A stretch of 37,889 nt of DNA, from NCBI GenBank assembly GCA_910579075.1, contig CAJTSV010000006.1, positions 22,477 through 60,365 of the forward strand, given 5' to 3'. A program made the position numbers and the translations under genes. Positions 16,413-25,298 of the stretch are shown here, in pieces. Positions within the stretch are counted from its first letter, which is position 1. Each line of letters begins with the position of its first letter. A model generated the notes under the pieces. That model saw only the letters and a list, made by a program, of their open reading frames with translations, was not told where the DNA came from and ran no database searches. The DNA is from an uncultured Eubacterium sp. Its GTDB lineage: Bacteria; Bacillota; Clostridia; Lachnospirales; Lachnospiraceae.

Positions 16413-16618
16413 GACAACGGTCTTTTCAAACTCAGCCAGTTGGGAGAGCTGTGCCGTGTTGTGGATACTTCCTTTGCAGAGTCCCATCCGGAAATTCCCT
16501 GTATGGTCTGCGAAATCGCATTGTCCACGACTATGAGGGCGTAAATCTCCGGCTCATTTGGGAGATTATCAGCGAGGACATCCCGGAATTGCGGGATAAA
16601 ACAGAATCATTTATCTGA
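16413..16618 (+). pseudogene. HepT/DUF86-like HEPN toxin remnant, frameshifted
   Basis: Two frames together read like the C-terminal two thirds of a HepT-type HEPN ribonuclease. The first frame gives LFKLSQLGELC and FAESHPEIP. The second gives YGLRNRIVHDYEGVNLRLIW and EDIPELRDK before a stop. The join near 16495-16502 lacks the few residues normally between HPEIPW and GLRN, so a small deletion caused the shift. RNRIVH is the RNase motif (Rx4H) of the family. There is no start codon or N-terminal helix, and the expected MNT nucleotidyltransferase partner is absent. It begins at the stop of the preceding gene. Confidence 0.7.
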
Positions 16619-16834
16619 CTGGAGACTTTGAGCAGCCCTGGCCAGTAAAGTGATACCGGATATGTTCTGGATTGATTCGTGGTTTGCAAAAGATGGCACA
16701 ATGGAAAACTGCATGGATTCAGAGATTTGCATGATTCAGAATGAAAGAATCGATGAAATATCAAAAGTTATTAACGAGGATTTTGACAGGCTTGTGGATT
16801 TGCAGGAGCCAGAGGGGGAAGGTGGGAAAGAGGA
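16619..16834 (+). other. Decayed stretch with an unassigned 64-residue frame
   Basis: An open frame from 16650 (ATACCGG after GTG/ATG-like starts) translates to a polar helical peptide containing DEISKVINEDFDRLVDLQE. It has no convincing ribosome site and matches no family I recognise. Given the remnants on both sides it is more likely degraded sequence than a gene. Confidence 0.3.
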
Positions 16835-17035
16835 ATGCCGCTGAAGGGCTTTCCATCGCTGTGCGCGAAACATGCGCCCTGCATCATATCAAAGGAAGAA
16901 ACAGGCATGGCATACCTGATAGAATTAAAAGGTTCTGACCTGGTAAAGGCAGCAGGGCAGCTGGAAGCTTCGGCAAAAGTTCTGAACCGGTTTCTTTCCG
17001 GCTATCAGATGCAGTACCGCATTATTGCAAATTGA
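16835..17035 (+). pseudogene. Fragment resembling the middle of an unknown accessory gene
   Basis: The frame contains AYLIELKGSDLVKAAGQLEA followed by a helix and YQMQYRIIAN, then a stop. A strand ending in ELKGSD followed by a K/Q-rich helix is typical of small proteins annotated as hypothetical beside ATPase or nuclease genes, where the homologous segment is internal. Here both the N-terminal part and the tail look cut. No function is assigned. Confidence 0.35.
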
Positions 17036-17044
17036 TCTGCCGTA

Positions 17045-17073
17045 TTGAACTCCCGGCACAGATATGCTATGAT
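17045..17073 (+). promoter_or_regulatory. Promoter of the AAA/ABC/Nudix-HD operon
   Basis: TTGAAC and TATGAT separated by 17 bases, about 33 bases before the first start codon. All five downstream genes are spaced by 32 bases or less, so this one promoter could drive about 9.4 kb. Confidence 0.65.
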
Positions 17074-17105
17074 TTATTTTATGAATCAGTTTAGGAGGCC
17101 CCGCA

Positions 17106-18815
17106 ATGAACACAGCGTCAATTCCGGTAGGAATTTCTGATTTTGCCAAGGTACGTGCCCAGGGCAGCTATTATATTGATAAAACAGGACTTATTAAACA
17201 GCTGCTGGATGCGCGGGGAACGGAAATCATGCTGTTTACCCGGCCGAGGCGGTTTGGAAAAACAATGGCAGTGAGCATGCTGGCTGAATTTTTCGATATA
17301 CAAAAAGACAGCAGGAGCCTGTTCGAGGGACTGGAAATTTCGCATGAGAAAAAGCTGTGTGCAGAATGGCAGAACCAGTTTCCGGTTTTGTATCTGACGC
17401 TGAAGGACGTGGGCGGGCTGGCGTTTGACACGGCGTATGGGCAGCTGGCATATGAGCTGGCCGGCCTGTGCCGGGACCATGCTTACCTGGGGCGGGATGA
17501 AACCCTGGATATCCAGGAGCGGCAGCAGTTCCTGCAGCTCAAAGCAGGGGAAGCAGGCAGCACCGAGGTCCGCAATGCGCTGCGCTTTTTGATGAAGCTG
17601 ATGCATGCGCATTATGGACGGAAGGTAATTCTGCTGTTAGATGAATATGATGTGCCGGCTGCAAAGGCAGAAAGCGGCCATTATTATGCGGAAATGATGG
17701 ATGTTATGCGTACCATGTTCAGTACGGCGCTCAAGGATAATCCGCACCTGCAGTTTGCCGTGCTGACGGGCTGCCTGCGTATTGCAAAGGAAAGCATCTT
17801 TACAGGAGCAAATCATTTTGTGGTGAATACCGTTTCAGATAAAGGATTCCGCCAGTTTTTCGGGTTTACTCAGAAAGAAGTGGAACAGCTGCTTGCAGAT
17901 ATGGAATGCGAAGGCCACGCAGAAATTATCCGCCAGTGGTATGATGGCTATAATTTTGGCGGCATGGATATGTACTGTCCATGGGATGTGCTCAATTATG
18001 TCAAAAAGCTGAAAGCCGGCCAGCTGCAAAAGCCGGAAAATTTCTGGGAGCATACGAGTGATAATGCAGTTATTGGCAGGTTTTTAAGCCGGACTGGATT
18101 TTCCGCAGAAGAAAAATTTGAAACACTTTTAAACGGGGCTTATATAAAAGAAAGGATTTCAGAAAACCTTACTTACGATGTTATGGAATCTTCTGAGTCA
18201 AACCTGTGGAGCCTGCTTTATATGACCGGATATCTGACCAGGGTACATAAGAAGGAGCTTTTAAGCGATGACTGTCTTTTGGAAGGAGAGACGGCACTGC
18301 GCATACCAAACGAGGAAGTGAAAGATATTTTCCGTAAAAGCGTGGCAGAATGGTTTGAAAAAAAGGCCGCAGGAAGTGACCGCAGGACGCTTTTTGCTGC
18401 TTTGTGGAATGCGGATATGGATAAGCTGACCGGAATTTTATCGGATTTGCTGTTTGATACCATCAGCTATTTTGATTACCGGGAGAGCTTTTACCATGCA
18501 TTTCTGACAGGGCTTTTTTCCAGCGCAGGCTATGCGGTGGAATCGAATTATGAAAACGGGCTGGGCCGGACTGATTTGGTTATCAAAGACAGGGGAAACC
18601 GCCGGGCAGCAGTTGTAGAAGCAAAAACAGCGGGCAGCCAAAGCACGCTTGAGCAGGAGTGCAGGAAGGCACTTGCGCAGATAGAACGTAACCAGTATGC
18701 GCGCAGGGTGCAAAGGCAGGGGTATCAGAAGGTATTGTGCATTGGGATTGCTTTTTACAAAAAGATGTGCCTGGCAAAGGCAGAATCAGAAACGATGGGA
18801 AGCTGTCTGAAATAG
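17106..18815 (+). CDS. AAA-ATPase-like protein with C-terminal PD-(D/E)XK nuclease domain (first paralogue)
   Basis: A 569-residue member of the AAA-ATPase_like/PDDEXK_9 (DUF1703) group. The N-terminal signature VGISDFAKVR and YYIDKTGLI is followed by FTRPRRFGKT (Walker A variant, near residue 45), VILLLDEYDVPAAKA (Walker B, near 175), and TGCLRIAKESIFTG. WYDGYNFG marks the lid region. The C-terminal domain has the nuclease-like LGRTDLVI and VVEAKTA (D and ExK, about 485-505). The family is very common in gut anaerobes and has no settled function; nucleic-acid or defence roles are guessed. The start ATG follows TTAGGAGGCCCCGC. It heads the operon and shares every block with the gene at 23568. 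Confidence 0.9.
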   Translation: MNTASIPVGISDFAKVRAQGSYYIDKTGLIKQLLDARGTEIMLFTRPRRFGKTMAVSMLAEFFDIQKDSRSLFEGLEISHEKKLCAEWQNQFPVLYLTLKDVGGLAFDTAYGQLAYELAGLCRDHAYLGRDETLDIQERQQFLQLKAGEAGSTEVRNALRFLMKLMHAHYGRKVILLLDEYDVPAAKAESGHYYAEMMDVMRTMFSTALKDNPHLQFAVLTGCLRIAKESIFTGANHFVVNTVSDKGFRQFFGFTQKEVEQLLADMECEGHAEIIRQWYDGYNFGGMDMYCPWDVLNYVKKLKAGQLQKPENFWEHTSDNAVIGRFLSRTGFSAEEKFETLLNGAYIKERISENLTYDVMESSESNLWSLLYMTGYLTRVHKKELLSDDCLLEGETALRIPNEEVKDIFRKSVAEWFEKKAAGSDRRTLFAALWNADMDKLTGILSDLLFDTISYFDYRESFYHAFLTGLFSSAGYAVESNYENGLGRTDLVIKDRGNRRAAVVEAKTAGSQSTLEQECRKALAQIERNQYARRVQRQGYQKVLCIGIAFYKKMCLAKAESETMGSCLK

Positions 18816-18839
18816 CAGAAAAAAGAACGGAGCAAAAGC

Positions 18840-19544
18840 ATGGGTTCATTCGTACAGTTCAAAAAAGTCAGCAAAACCTACCACATGGGCGAGGTCGATA
18901 TTGAAGCATTAAGGGACGTGAATTTTGTCATTGAAAAAGGCGAATTCTGTGTTATCGTCGGGGCATCCGGTGCGGGCAAGACGACGATTTTAAATATTTT
19001 AGGCGGGATGGATTCGCTTTCGGCAGGACAGGTGCTGCTGGATGGCACGGACATTTCTGCATTTGGGAAAAAGCAGCTGACCGCTTACCGGCGTCACGAT
19101 ATTGGATTTGTCTTTCAGTTTTACAACCTGGTGCAGAACCTGACGGCACTGGAAAATGTAGAGCTGGCGGCTCAGATTTGCAAAAATCCGATGGATGCAG
19201 GCACGGTTCTTGAAATGGTCGGCCTAAAGGACAGGGCCGGGAATTTTCCGGCGCAGTTATCCGGCGGGGAGCAGCAGCGGGTCGCCATTGCGCGGGCGCT
19301 TGCCAAAAATCCGAAGCTGCTGCTGTGCGACGAACCGACCGGGGCTTTGGATTATGAAACCGGAAAGGCCGTGCTCCGTCTGCTGCAGGATGCCTGCCGC
19401 GAAAAGGGGATGACGGTCGTGGTCATTACGCACAACCAGGCGCTGACCGCCATGGCAGACCGCGTCATTACGGTAAAAAACGGAACGGTTGCCAGCATGG
19501 AGCAGAACCGGAATATTGTGCCGGTAGAAGAAATCGAGTGGTAA
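18840..19544 (+). CDS. ABC transporter ATPase, MacB/LolD type
   Basis: A 234-residue ATPase for an FtsX-type permease. All motifs are intact: Walker A GASGAGKTT (about 40-48), Q-loop FVFQFYNLV, signature LSGGEQQRV (about 141-149), Walker B LLLCDEPTGALD and the switch histidine VVITHNQ. The class exports lipids, lipoproteins or peptides, or drives envelope remodelling without transport. It follows the first AAA paralogue by 24 bases and precedes its permease by 16 bases. Start follows ACGGAGCAAAAGC. Confidence 0.96.
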   Translation: MGSFVQFKKVSKTYHMGEVDIEALRDVNFVIEKGEFCVIVGASGAGKTTILNILGGMDSLSAGQVLLDGTDISAFGKKQLTAYRRHDIGFVFQFYNLVQNLTALENVELAAQICKNPMDAGTVLEMVGLKDRAGNFPAQLSGGEQQRVAIARALAKNPKLLLCDEPTGALDYETGKAVLRLLQDACREKGMTVVVITHNQALTAMADRVITVKNGTVASMEQNRNIVPVEEIEW

Positions 19545-19560
19545 AGACAGGAGCAGATGC

Positions 19561-22500
19561 ATGAACAGTGGGATGATAAAAACGACGGTCAGGGAAATCA
19601 GGGCGGGCCTTGGGCGCTACCTTGCCATTTTTGCAATCGTAATGCTGGGCGTGGGGCTGTTTTCCGGGCTGAAGGCAACAACGCCTGCGATGATAAAAAC
19701 AGAAAATGCGTATTTATCCGAACAGAATTTTTTTGACCTGCGCCTGTTATCGGATATCGGATTTGAAAAAGGGGATGCCGGACAGCTGGCAGAAATGGAA
19801 GAAACAGCCGATGCGGAAGGGGCAGTTTCTGTAGATGCGCTCTGTGATGCCGGGGACGGGAATGAGTCTGTTTATAAATTCCATACCGTGCCCGAATCTA
19901 TCAGCCGGATTGTCGTTACAGCCGGAAGGATGCCGCAGCGCGCGGATGAGTGCCTGCTGGACTCGGCGCAGTATGGCAGCGAAGCGATTGGGACAAAAAT
20001 TACAGTTACGGATAATAATGAGAAAGATACGCTCGATATGTTTGGAGAGCGCACATTTACGGCAGTCGGAATTGTGCGTTCTCCTTATTATATCAATTTT
20101 GAGCGCGGCACGTCGTCTGTCGGGGATGGAAAGGTTACGGCATTTTTATATGTGCCGCAGGATGCGTTCAGCTGTGATTACCTGACGGAAATCTATGTGA
20201 CCGCAAAGCAGAAATATGACGTTTATACCGATGAATACGAAGCTTATATCGATTCCATTCTGGATGGCATGGAAGAAAAAACGCAGGCGCTTGCACTGGC
20301 ACGCTATCAGAGGCTGACAGGCGACGCGCAGCAGGAAATCGACGATGCACAGGAAGAACTGGACAGCAAAAAAGCAGAAGCACAGGAAGAACTGGACGAT
20401 GCGCACCGTAAAATCCAGGATGCACAAAAGGAGCTTTCCGACGGACGGCGGGAACTGCTGGATGCACAGAAAAAGCTTTCCGGCGGACAGCAGGAATATG
20501 CAGACGGGCAGCAGGAGCTGCGGGAGCATGAAAAGGAGCTGGCAGGCGGCAGGGCACAGGTGCGGGAAAACGAACAGAAGCTGGCCGGTGCACAGGCGCA
20601 GCTTGACCAGAAAAAGCAGGAGCTTGCAGTGAATGAGAAAAAGCTTGCAGACGGCAAGGCTGCAATTGCAAAGGCAGGACAGGACATCCGCAGCCAGCAG
20701 GAAGGGCTGCCTGCCAGAGAAGCAGAGCTGAAAGAGCAGGAAACCCGTCTGGAAACACAGGAAACAGAACTGAACGCGAAAAAGAAAGAACTGGAAAGCC
20801 AGAAGGCATCCCTGGAAGCGCAGGAAACAGAACTGAACGCGAAAAAGAAAGAACTGGAAAGCCAAAAGGCGGAGCTGTCCGGCAAAGAGGAAGCGTTAAC
20901 GCGGCAGGAAACAGAACTGGCAGAAAAAAAAGCAGAACTGGCAAAGCAGGAAGAATTCTTAAAAAGCCAGGCAGCATCCCTGGAAACACAGGAATCACAG
21001 CTGCAATCCAAAGAACAGGAACTGGAAAGCCAAAAGGCGGCACTGGACAGACAGAAAGCACAGCTGGAGCAGGCATATGCCAGCGGACAGGCAGACCGGG
21101 AGCAGTACGGGGCACAGCTGGCTGAAATAGAAGCGGGCCTTGCAAAGGCAGCATCTGGAAAGCAGGAAATCGAAGAAGGCATGCAGCAGGTACAGGCTGC
21201 AAAGCAGCAGACCGAAGCGGGCCTTGCACAGACAGCGTCTGGAAAGCAGGAAATCGAGTCAGGCACACAGCAGCTTCAGGCTGCAAAACAGGAAATCGAA
21301 GAAGGCATGCAGCAGCTTGCGGCAGGCATCCGGGAAATCGAGTCAGGACAGGAAAAGCTGCAGGACGCCCGGGCCCAGGTTCAGGACGGCCTTGGACAGG
21401 TGGCAGATGCCCTCGCCCAGCTTGCGGCAGGAAAAAAGCAGATAAAAGCCGGGAAAGGGGAGCTTGCGGCAGGCAGAAAGAAACTGGAAGCCGCAAGCGC
21501 AGAGCTTGAAAGGAACAGGCAGCAGCTGTTACATTCCAGGAAACAGCTTTCGCAGGGAAAGCAGCAGCTGGACGATGCGCAAAGAGAGCTGGAAAGCGGG
21601 CGCAGGGAGCTTGCGGCAGCGAAAGCAGAGCTGGAAAGCGGCCAGGCGCAGCTGGCAGACGGGCGGCGCAGGCTGGCGAAGGCACGCACGAAACTGGCGG
21701 ATGCACAAAAGGAGCTGGAAAACGGCCGGGCTGACTGGAAAAAGGGAAAGAAGGAGTTATCGGATGCGAAAGCAGAATACGCCGATGCCGAGGCAGAATT
21801 TGAAAAAGAAACGTCCGATGCACAGGCAAAAATCGAGGATGCCAGAGCGGAGCTGTCAGAGCTGGAAAAGCCGGATTCTTATGTGCTGACAAGAAATACA
21901 AACATCGGATATGCCTGTTATGAAAGCGATGCCAATATCGTGGCGGCAATTGCGGATGTATTTCCGGTATTCTTTTTTCTTGTGGCCGCGCTTGTCTGCA
22001 TGACCACGATGAACCGGATGGTAGAGGAGCAGCGCACGCAGATTGGCGTGCTCAAGGCGCTAGGCTATGGGGACGGCGCGATTATGGGCAAATACCTGTT
22101 TTATGCCGGTTCAGCCGCAATGCTCGGGGCAGCAGCCGGCTGCGCGGGCGGCACATGGCTGTTCCCGAAGGTTATCTGGATGGGCTACAGCATTATGTAC
22201 AGCATGGGGGATATTTCATATTTCTTTGACCCGTGGCTGGCTGTCCTGTCGATGGCGGCTGCGCTTTTGTGTTCCGCAGGGGCGGCCTATGCTTCCTGCC
22301 GCCACGAGCTGCACAGCGCTGCGGCCGATTTAATCCGTCCGAAGGCACCCAAAAGCGGCAGGCGGATTTTTCTGGAATATGTGCCGTTTCTCTGGGGCAG
22401 GATGAAATTCCTGCACAAGGTGTCCATGCGCAATATTGTCCGGTATAAAAAACGGTTTTTTATGATGGTGCTTGGCATTGGCGGCTGTACGGCGCTTTTG

Positions 22501-23535
22501 GTCACCGGGTTTGGAATCCGGGATTCCGTATCGGATATCGCGGGCATGCAGTATGAGCAGGTCCAGATTTATGACATTGGCATTACGTTTGCCAACGGGG
22601 TGCAAAAGCCGGATATGGAAGCGTTAAAAGCCGGGTCAGATGGAAGGATTGACCGTATTTCCTGCCGCCTGGAAGAAAGCGTGGATTTGGATTTTAACGG
22701 CAGGACAAAATCCGTCTATCTGGAAGTCCCGGAGGATGTACAGGAAAACAGCATGTTTTTAAACCTTCATACGCAGGACGGGGAACCCATTGGCTATCCA
22801 AAAGGCGGGGAAGCCGTGCTGAGTGCAAAAATTGCAGAAAGCCTTGGAATCCGCCCGGGAGATACGGTGACGCTGCGCGATAACAGCATGAACAGCTTTC
22901 CGGTAAAAATATCGGCGCTTTGTGAAAATTTTGTCTATAATTATATCTACATAAACCGGGAAACATACCAAAGCCAGCTTGGAAAAGAGCCGGAGTTTAA
23001 AAGTGCTTTTGTGTGCGTAACCGAAGGCGCGGATATTCATGAGACGGCCGCGCAGCTTTCCGGCCAGGACAATGTACTGGCAGTTTCGATTACCGGGGAT
23101 ATGGTGGAGCGGATCAGGTCTATGATGGGAAGCATGGATTATATTGTGCTGCTGATTATTGTCTGCGCCGGAAGCCTTGCTTTTATTGTGCTGTATAACC
23201 TGACGAATATTAACATTACGGAACGCATCCGTGAGATTGCCACCATTAAGGTGCTTGGTTTTTATGACAGGGAAACGGCAGACTATGTGTTCCGGGAAAA
23301 CCTGGCGCTGACTGCGATAGGGGCACTGCTCGGGCTGGGCCTTGGAAAAGGGCTGCACGCCTTTGTCATGTACCAGGTCAAAATTGATATGCTGTCGTTC
23401 CGGACACTTATCCTGCCAGGCAGCTGCGCATGGAGCCTTCTGCTGACGTTCTGCTTCGCGATGCTTGTAAACGGCGTTATGTATTTCAAGCTGGAAAAGA
23501 TAAATATGGCGGAGTCCCTGAAAGCGGTGGAATGA
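19561..23535 (+). CDS. FtsX-family ABC permease with a 500-residue coiled-coil insertion
   Basis: A 1324-residue membrane permease. An N-terminal span (about 20-38) is followed by an extracytoplasmic domain. From about 255 to 768 an almost unbroken E/K/Q/A-rich coiled coil follows, with repeats of ELxxGRxEL and ETELNAKKKELESQ types. Two FtsX/MacB permease blocks come next: 800-930, with FLVAALVCMTTMNRMVEEQR and IGVLKALGYG; and 1195-1310, with ITERIREIATIKVLGF and a final span pair. The coiled coil lies between the first and second membrane spans, where MacB-type proteins have a periplasmic domain, so it should project outside the membrane. Such insertions are seen in Lachnospiraceae permeases, but the length here is large. 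Substrate unknown. Confidence 0.9.
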   Translation: MNSGMIKTTVREIRAGLGRYLAIFAIVMLGVGLFSGLKATTPAMIKTENAYLSEQNFFDLRLLSDIGFEKGDAGQLAEMEETADAEGAVSVDALCDAGDGNESVYKFHTVPESISRIVVTAGRMPQRADECLLDSAQYGSEAIGTKITVTDNNEKDTLDMFGERTFTAVGIVRSPYYINFERGTSSVGDGKVTAFLYVPQDAFSCDYLTEIYVTAKQKYDVYTDEYEAYIDSILDGMEEKTQALALARYQRLTGDAQQEIDDAQEELDSKKAEAQEELDDAHRKIQDAQKELSDGRRELLDAQKKLSGGQQEYADGQQELREHEKELAGGRAQVRENEQKLAGAQAQLDQKKQELAVNEKKLADGKAAIAKAGQDIRSQQEGLPAREAELKEQETRLETQETELNAKKKELESQKASLEAQETELNAKKKELESQKAELSGKEEALTRQETELAEKKAELAKQEEFLKSQAASLETQESQLQSKEQELESQKAALDRQKAQLEQAYASGQADREQYGAQLAEIEAGLAKAASGKQEIEEGMQQVQAAKQQTEAGLAQTASGKQEIESGTQQLQAAKQEIEEGMQQLAAGIREIESGQEKLQDARAQVQDGLGQVADALAQLAAGKKQIKAGKGELAAGRKKLEAASAELERNRQQLLHSRKQLSQGKQQLDDAQRELESGRRELAAAKAELESGQAQLADGRRRLAKARTKLADAQKELENGRADWKKGKKELSDAKAEYADAEAEFEKETSDAQAKIEDARAELSELEKPDSYVLTRNTNIGYACYESDANIVAAIADVFPVFFFLVAALVCMTTMNRMVEEQRTQIGVLKALGYGDGAIMGKYLFYAGSAAMLGAAAGCAGGTWLFPKVIWMGYSIMYSMGDISYFFDPWLAVLSMAAALLCSAGAAYASCRHELHSAAADLIRPKAPKSGRRIFLEYVPFLWGRMKFLHKVSMRNIVRYKKRFFMMVLGIGGCTALLVTGFGIRDSVSDIAGMQYEQVQIYDIGITFANGVQKPDMEALKAGSDGRIDRISCRLEESVDLDFNGRTKSVYLEVPEDVQENSMFLNLHTQDGEPIGYPKGGEAVLSAKIAESLGIRPGDTVTLRDNSMNSFPVKISALCENFVYNYIYINRETYQSQLGKEPEFKSAFVCVTEGADIHETAAQLSGQDNVLAVSITGDMVERIRSMMGSMDYIVLLIIVCAGSLAFIVLYNLTNINITERIREIATIKVLGFYDRETADYVFRENLALTAIGALLGLGLGKGLHAFVMYQVKIDMLSFRTLILPGSCAWSLLLTFCFAMLVNGVMYFKLEKINMAESLKAVE
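20758..20864 (+). repeat. 44-base direct repeat inside the coiled-coil coding region
   Basis: Identical 44-base copies, beginning CAGGAAACAGAACTGAACGC, at 20758-20801 and 20821-20864 (offset 63 bases, 21 codons). Each copy encodes the ETELNAKKKELESQ unit, and a shorter related copy starts near 20906. The offset of three heptads keeps the coiled-coil register, so copy number could vary without breaking the protein. Confidence 0.85.
21130..21266 (+). repeat. 84-base-offset repeat in the coiled-coil coding region
   Basis: Near-identical blocks starting GAAGCGGGCCTTGCA at 21130 and 21214 encode EAGLA then ASGKQEIE with 28-residue spacing (four heptads). A related EIEEGMQQ unit recurs at about 21171, 21255 and 21294. 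The tandem organisation suggests growth by unequal exchange. Confidence 0.75.
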
Positions 23536-23567
23536 TGGTGATGGATAACAGCCAGGGGGTGAAAAAT

Positions 23568-25298
23568 ATGTATGGCATGGGTATGAAAATGCTTCCGGCA
23601 GGAATTGAAAATTTTGAAGAAATCTGTACAGAAGGCTATTATTATGTCGATAAGACGGCCCTGATTCGGGAACTGCTGCAAAAGAGGGGAAAAGTGAATC
23701 TGTTTACCCGCCCGCGCCGCTTTGGAAAAACACTGAATATGTCCATGCTCCGGCATTTTTTTGAATTCGGCCAGGAAAAACCGGCTTTTGACGGAACAGA
23801 GATTTCAAAAGACACCAGTCTTTGCAGGGCATATATGGGAAGGTTTCCGGCTGTGTCAGTCAGCTTAAAGAGCGTGAACGGTGCAGATTATGAGACGGCC
23901 CGTGCAGTTTTGTGTGCCGTAATCGGCAGTGAGGCGCTGCGGTTTGAGGAGCTGCTTTCCAGTGATAAGCTTTCTGACAGGGAAAAAGAACTTTATGAAC
24001 AGCTGATTACAGTTGATAAAACCGGGCAGGGAGTCTATGCCATGCCGCAGCCGGTTTTGATGGGAAGCCTGAGGACACTGACGGTTCTGCTGGAAAAGCA
24101 CTATGGCCGCAAGGTGATTCTGCTCATAGATGAGTACGATGTTCCCCTGGCGAAGGCAAAAGAGCAGGGATATTATGACCAGATGCTGTTTCTTGTGCGG
24201 AGTCTGTTTGAACAGGCTTTAAAGACAAATGACAGCCTGTATTTTGCGGTTTTGACCGGATGCCTGCGGATTTCCAAGGAAAGCATTTTTACAGGGCTGA
24301 ACAATATGATTCTGTTTTCCATTACCGATGCGGAGTGCAGCTCTTATTTCGGATTTACCGATGATGAAGTAAAAAAAATGCTGGATGATTATCACCTGGG
24401 CGGAAAATATGAGATTATCCGGGAATGGTATGACGGATATCGTTTTGGCGATACGGATGTGTACTGCCCCTGGGATGTTATCAGCTATGTCCGAAAGCTT
24501 CTGGCAAAGCCATCGCTGCCGCCTCAGGATTACTGGTCTAATACAAGCAGCAATGATGCCGTAAAAAAACTGCTTGAAAAAGCATCTTCCGGTACAAGGG
24601 ATGAAGTCGAGCGCCTGATATCAGGCGAGCCGGTCTGGAAAGCGGTCCGCGAAGAACTGACTTACAAAGAGCTGTATGACGATGTGGAAAATGTCTGGGG
24701 AATTTTGTTTGCTGCCGGCTATCTGACACAGCGCGGGGAAGCCGCAGGGAATATGCGCCAGCTTGCGATTCCAAACAGGGAAATTCATAATATTTTCATG
24801 ACGCAGATTCGGGAATGGATGCAGGAAAAGGCAAGGGCGGATAAAAAACGGCTGCAAGCTTTTTGTGAGGCATTCCAGAATGCGGATGCCGCAGCTGTGC
24901 AGCAGATTTTCACACAGTTTTTAATTGAGACGGTCAGTGTCAGGGACACGGCTGTGCGCAAAGAGCTGAAAGAGAATTTTTACCATGGATTCCTGCTGGG
25001 GCTGCTGCGTTTTCGCGAGGACTGGAAAACCATTTCGAACAGGGAAAGCGGCATGGGGTATGCAGATATCTGTATCGAAATGCCTTCGGAAAAGCGGGCC
25101 GTTGTCATTGAGCTGAAATACGCGGAAAATGGAAATCTAAAAGCCGGCTGCAGGGCGGCCATGTGCCAGATTCAGGAAAAAGGGTACAAAAACCTGCCGT
25201 TTTTAAACGGATGGAATCCTGTGACAGCATGCGGCATGGCGTGCCATGGGAAGGAATGCATGGCAGTCTTTGAAACAGCAGGAAAGGAAGAAAAATAA
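23568..25298 (+). CDS. AAA-ATPase-like protein with C-terminal PD-(D/E)XK nuclease domain (second paralogue)
   Basis: A 576-residue paralogue of the first operon gene. It shows YYYVDKTALIREL, the Walker A variant FTRPRRFGKT (near 47), VILLIDEYDVPLAKA, TGCLRISKESIFTG and WYDGYRFGD. The C-terminal nuclease-like block has MGYADICI and VVIELKYAE (about 495-518). The start MYGMGMKM was chosen because the site CAGGGGGTGAAAAAT lies just ahead and after the permease stop; upstream ATGs overlap the permease. The key acidic and lysine residues are kept in both paralogues. Two copies either side of an ABC transporter may form a hetero-complex or simply reflect duplication. Confidence 0.9.
   Translation: MYGMGMKMLPAGIENFEEICTEGYYYVDKTALIRELLQKRGKVNLFTRPRRFGKTLNMSMLRHFFEFGQEKPAFDGTEISKDTSLCRAYMGRFPAVSVSLKSVNGADYETARAVLCAVIGSEALRFEELLSSDKLSDREKELYEQLITVDKTGQGVYAMPQPVLMGSLRTLTVLLEKHYGRKVILLIDEYDVPLAKAKEQGYYDQMLFLVRSLFEQALKTNDSLYFAVLTGCLRISKESIFTGLNNMILFSITDAECSSYFGFTDDEVKKMLDDYHLGGKYEIIREWYDGYRFGDTDVYCPWDVISYVRKLLAKPSLPPQDYWSNTSSNDAVKKLLEKASSGTRDEVERLISGEPVWKAVREELTYKELYDDVENVWGILFAAGYLTQRGEAAGNMRQLAIPNREIHNIFMTQIREWMQEKARADKKRLQAFCEAFQNADAAAVQQIFTQFLIETVSVRDTAVRKELKENFYHGFLLGLLRFREDWKTISNRESGMGYADICIEMPSEKRAVVIELKYAENGNLKAGCRAAMCQIQEKGYKNLPFLNGWNPVTACGMACHGKECMAVFETAGKEEK

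Noticed and set aside
20168..21949. Very long open frames on the minus strand opposite the coiled-coil region
   Set aside because: They arise from the repetitive Glu/Lys/Gln/Ala codons of the real plus-strand gene; the translations are Pro/Ser/Cys/Phe-rich low complexity with no ribosome sites or domains.
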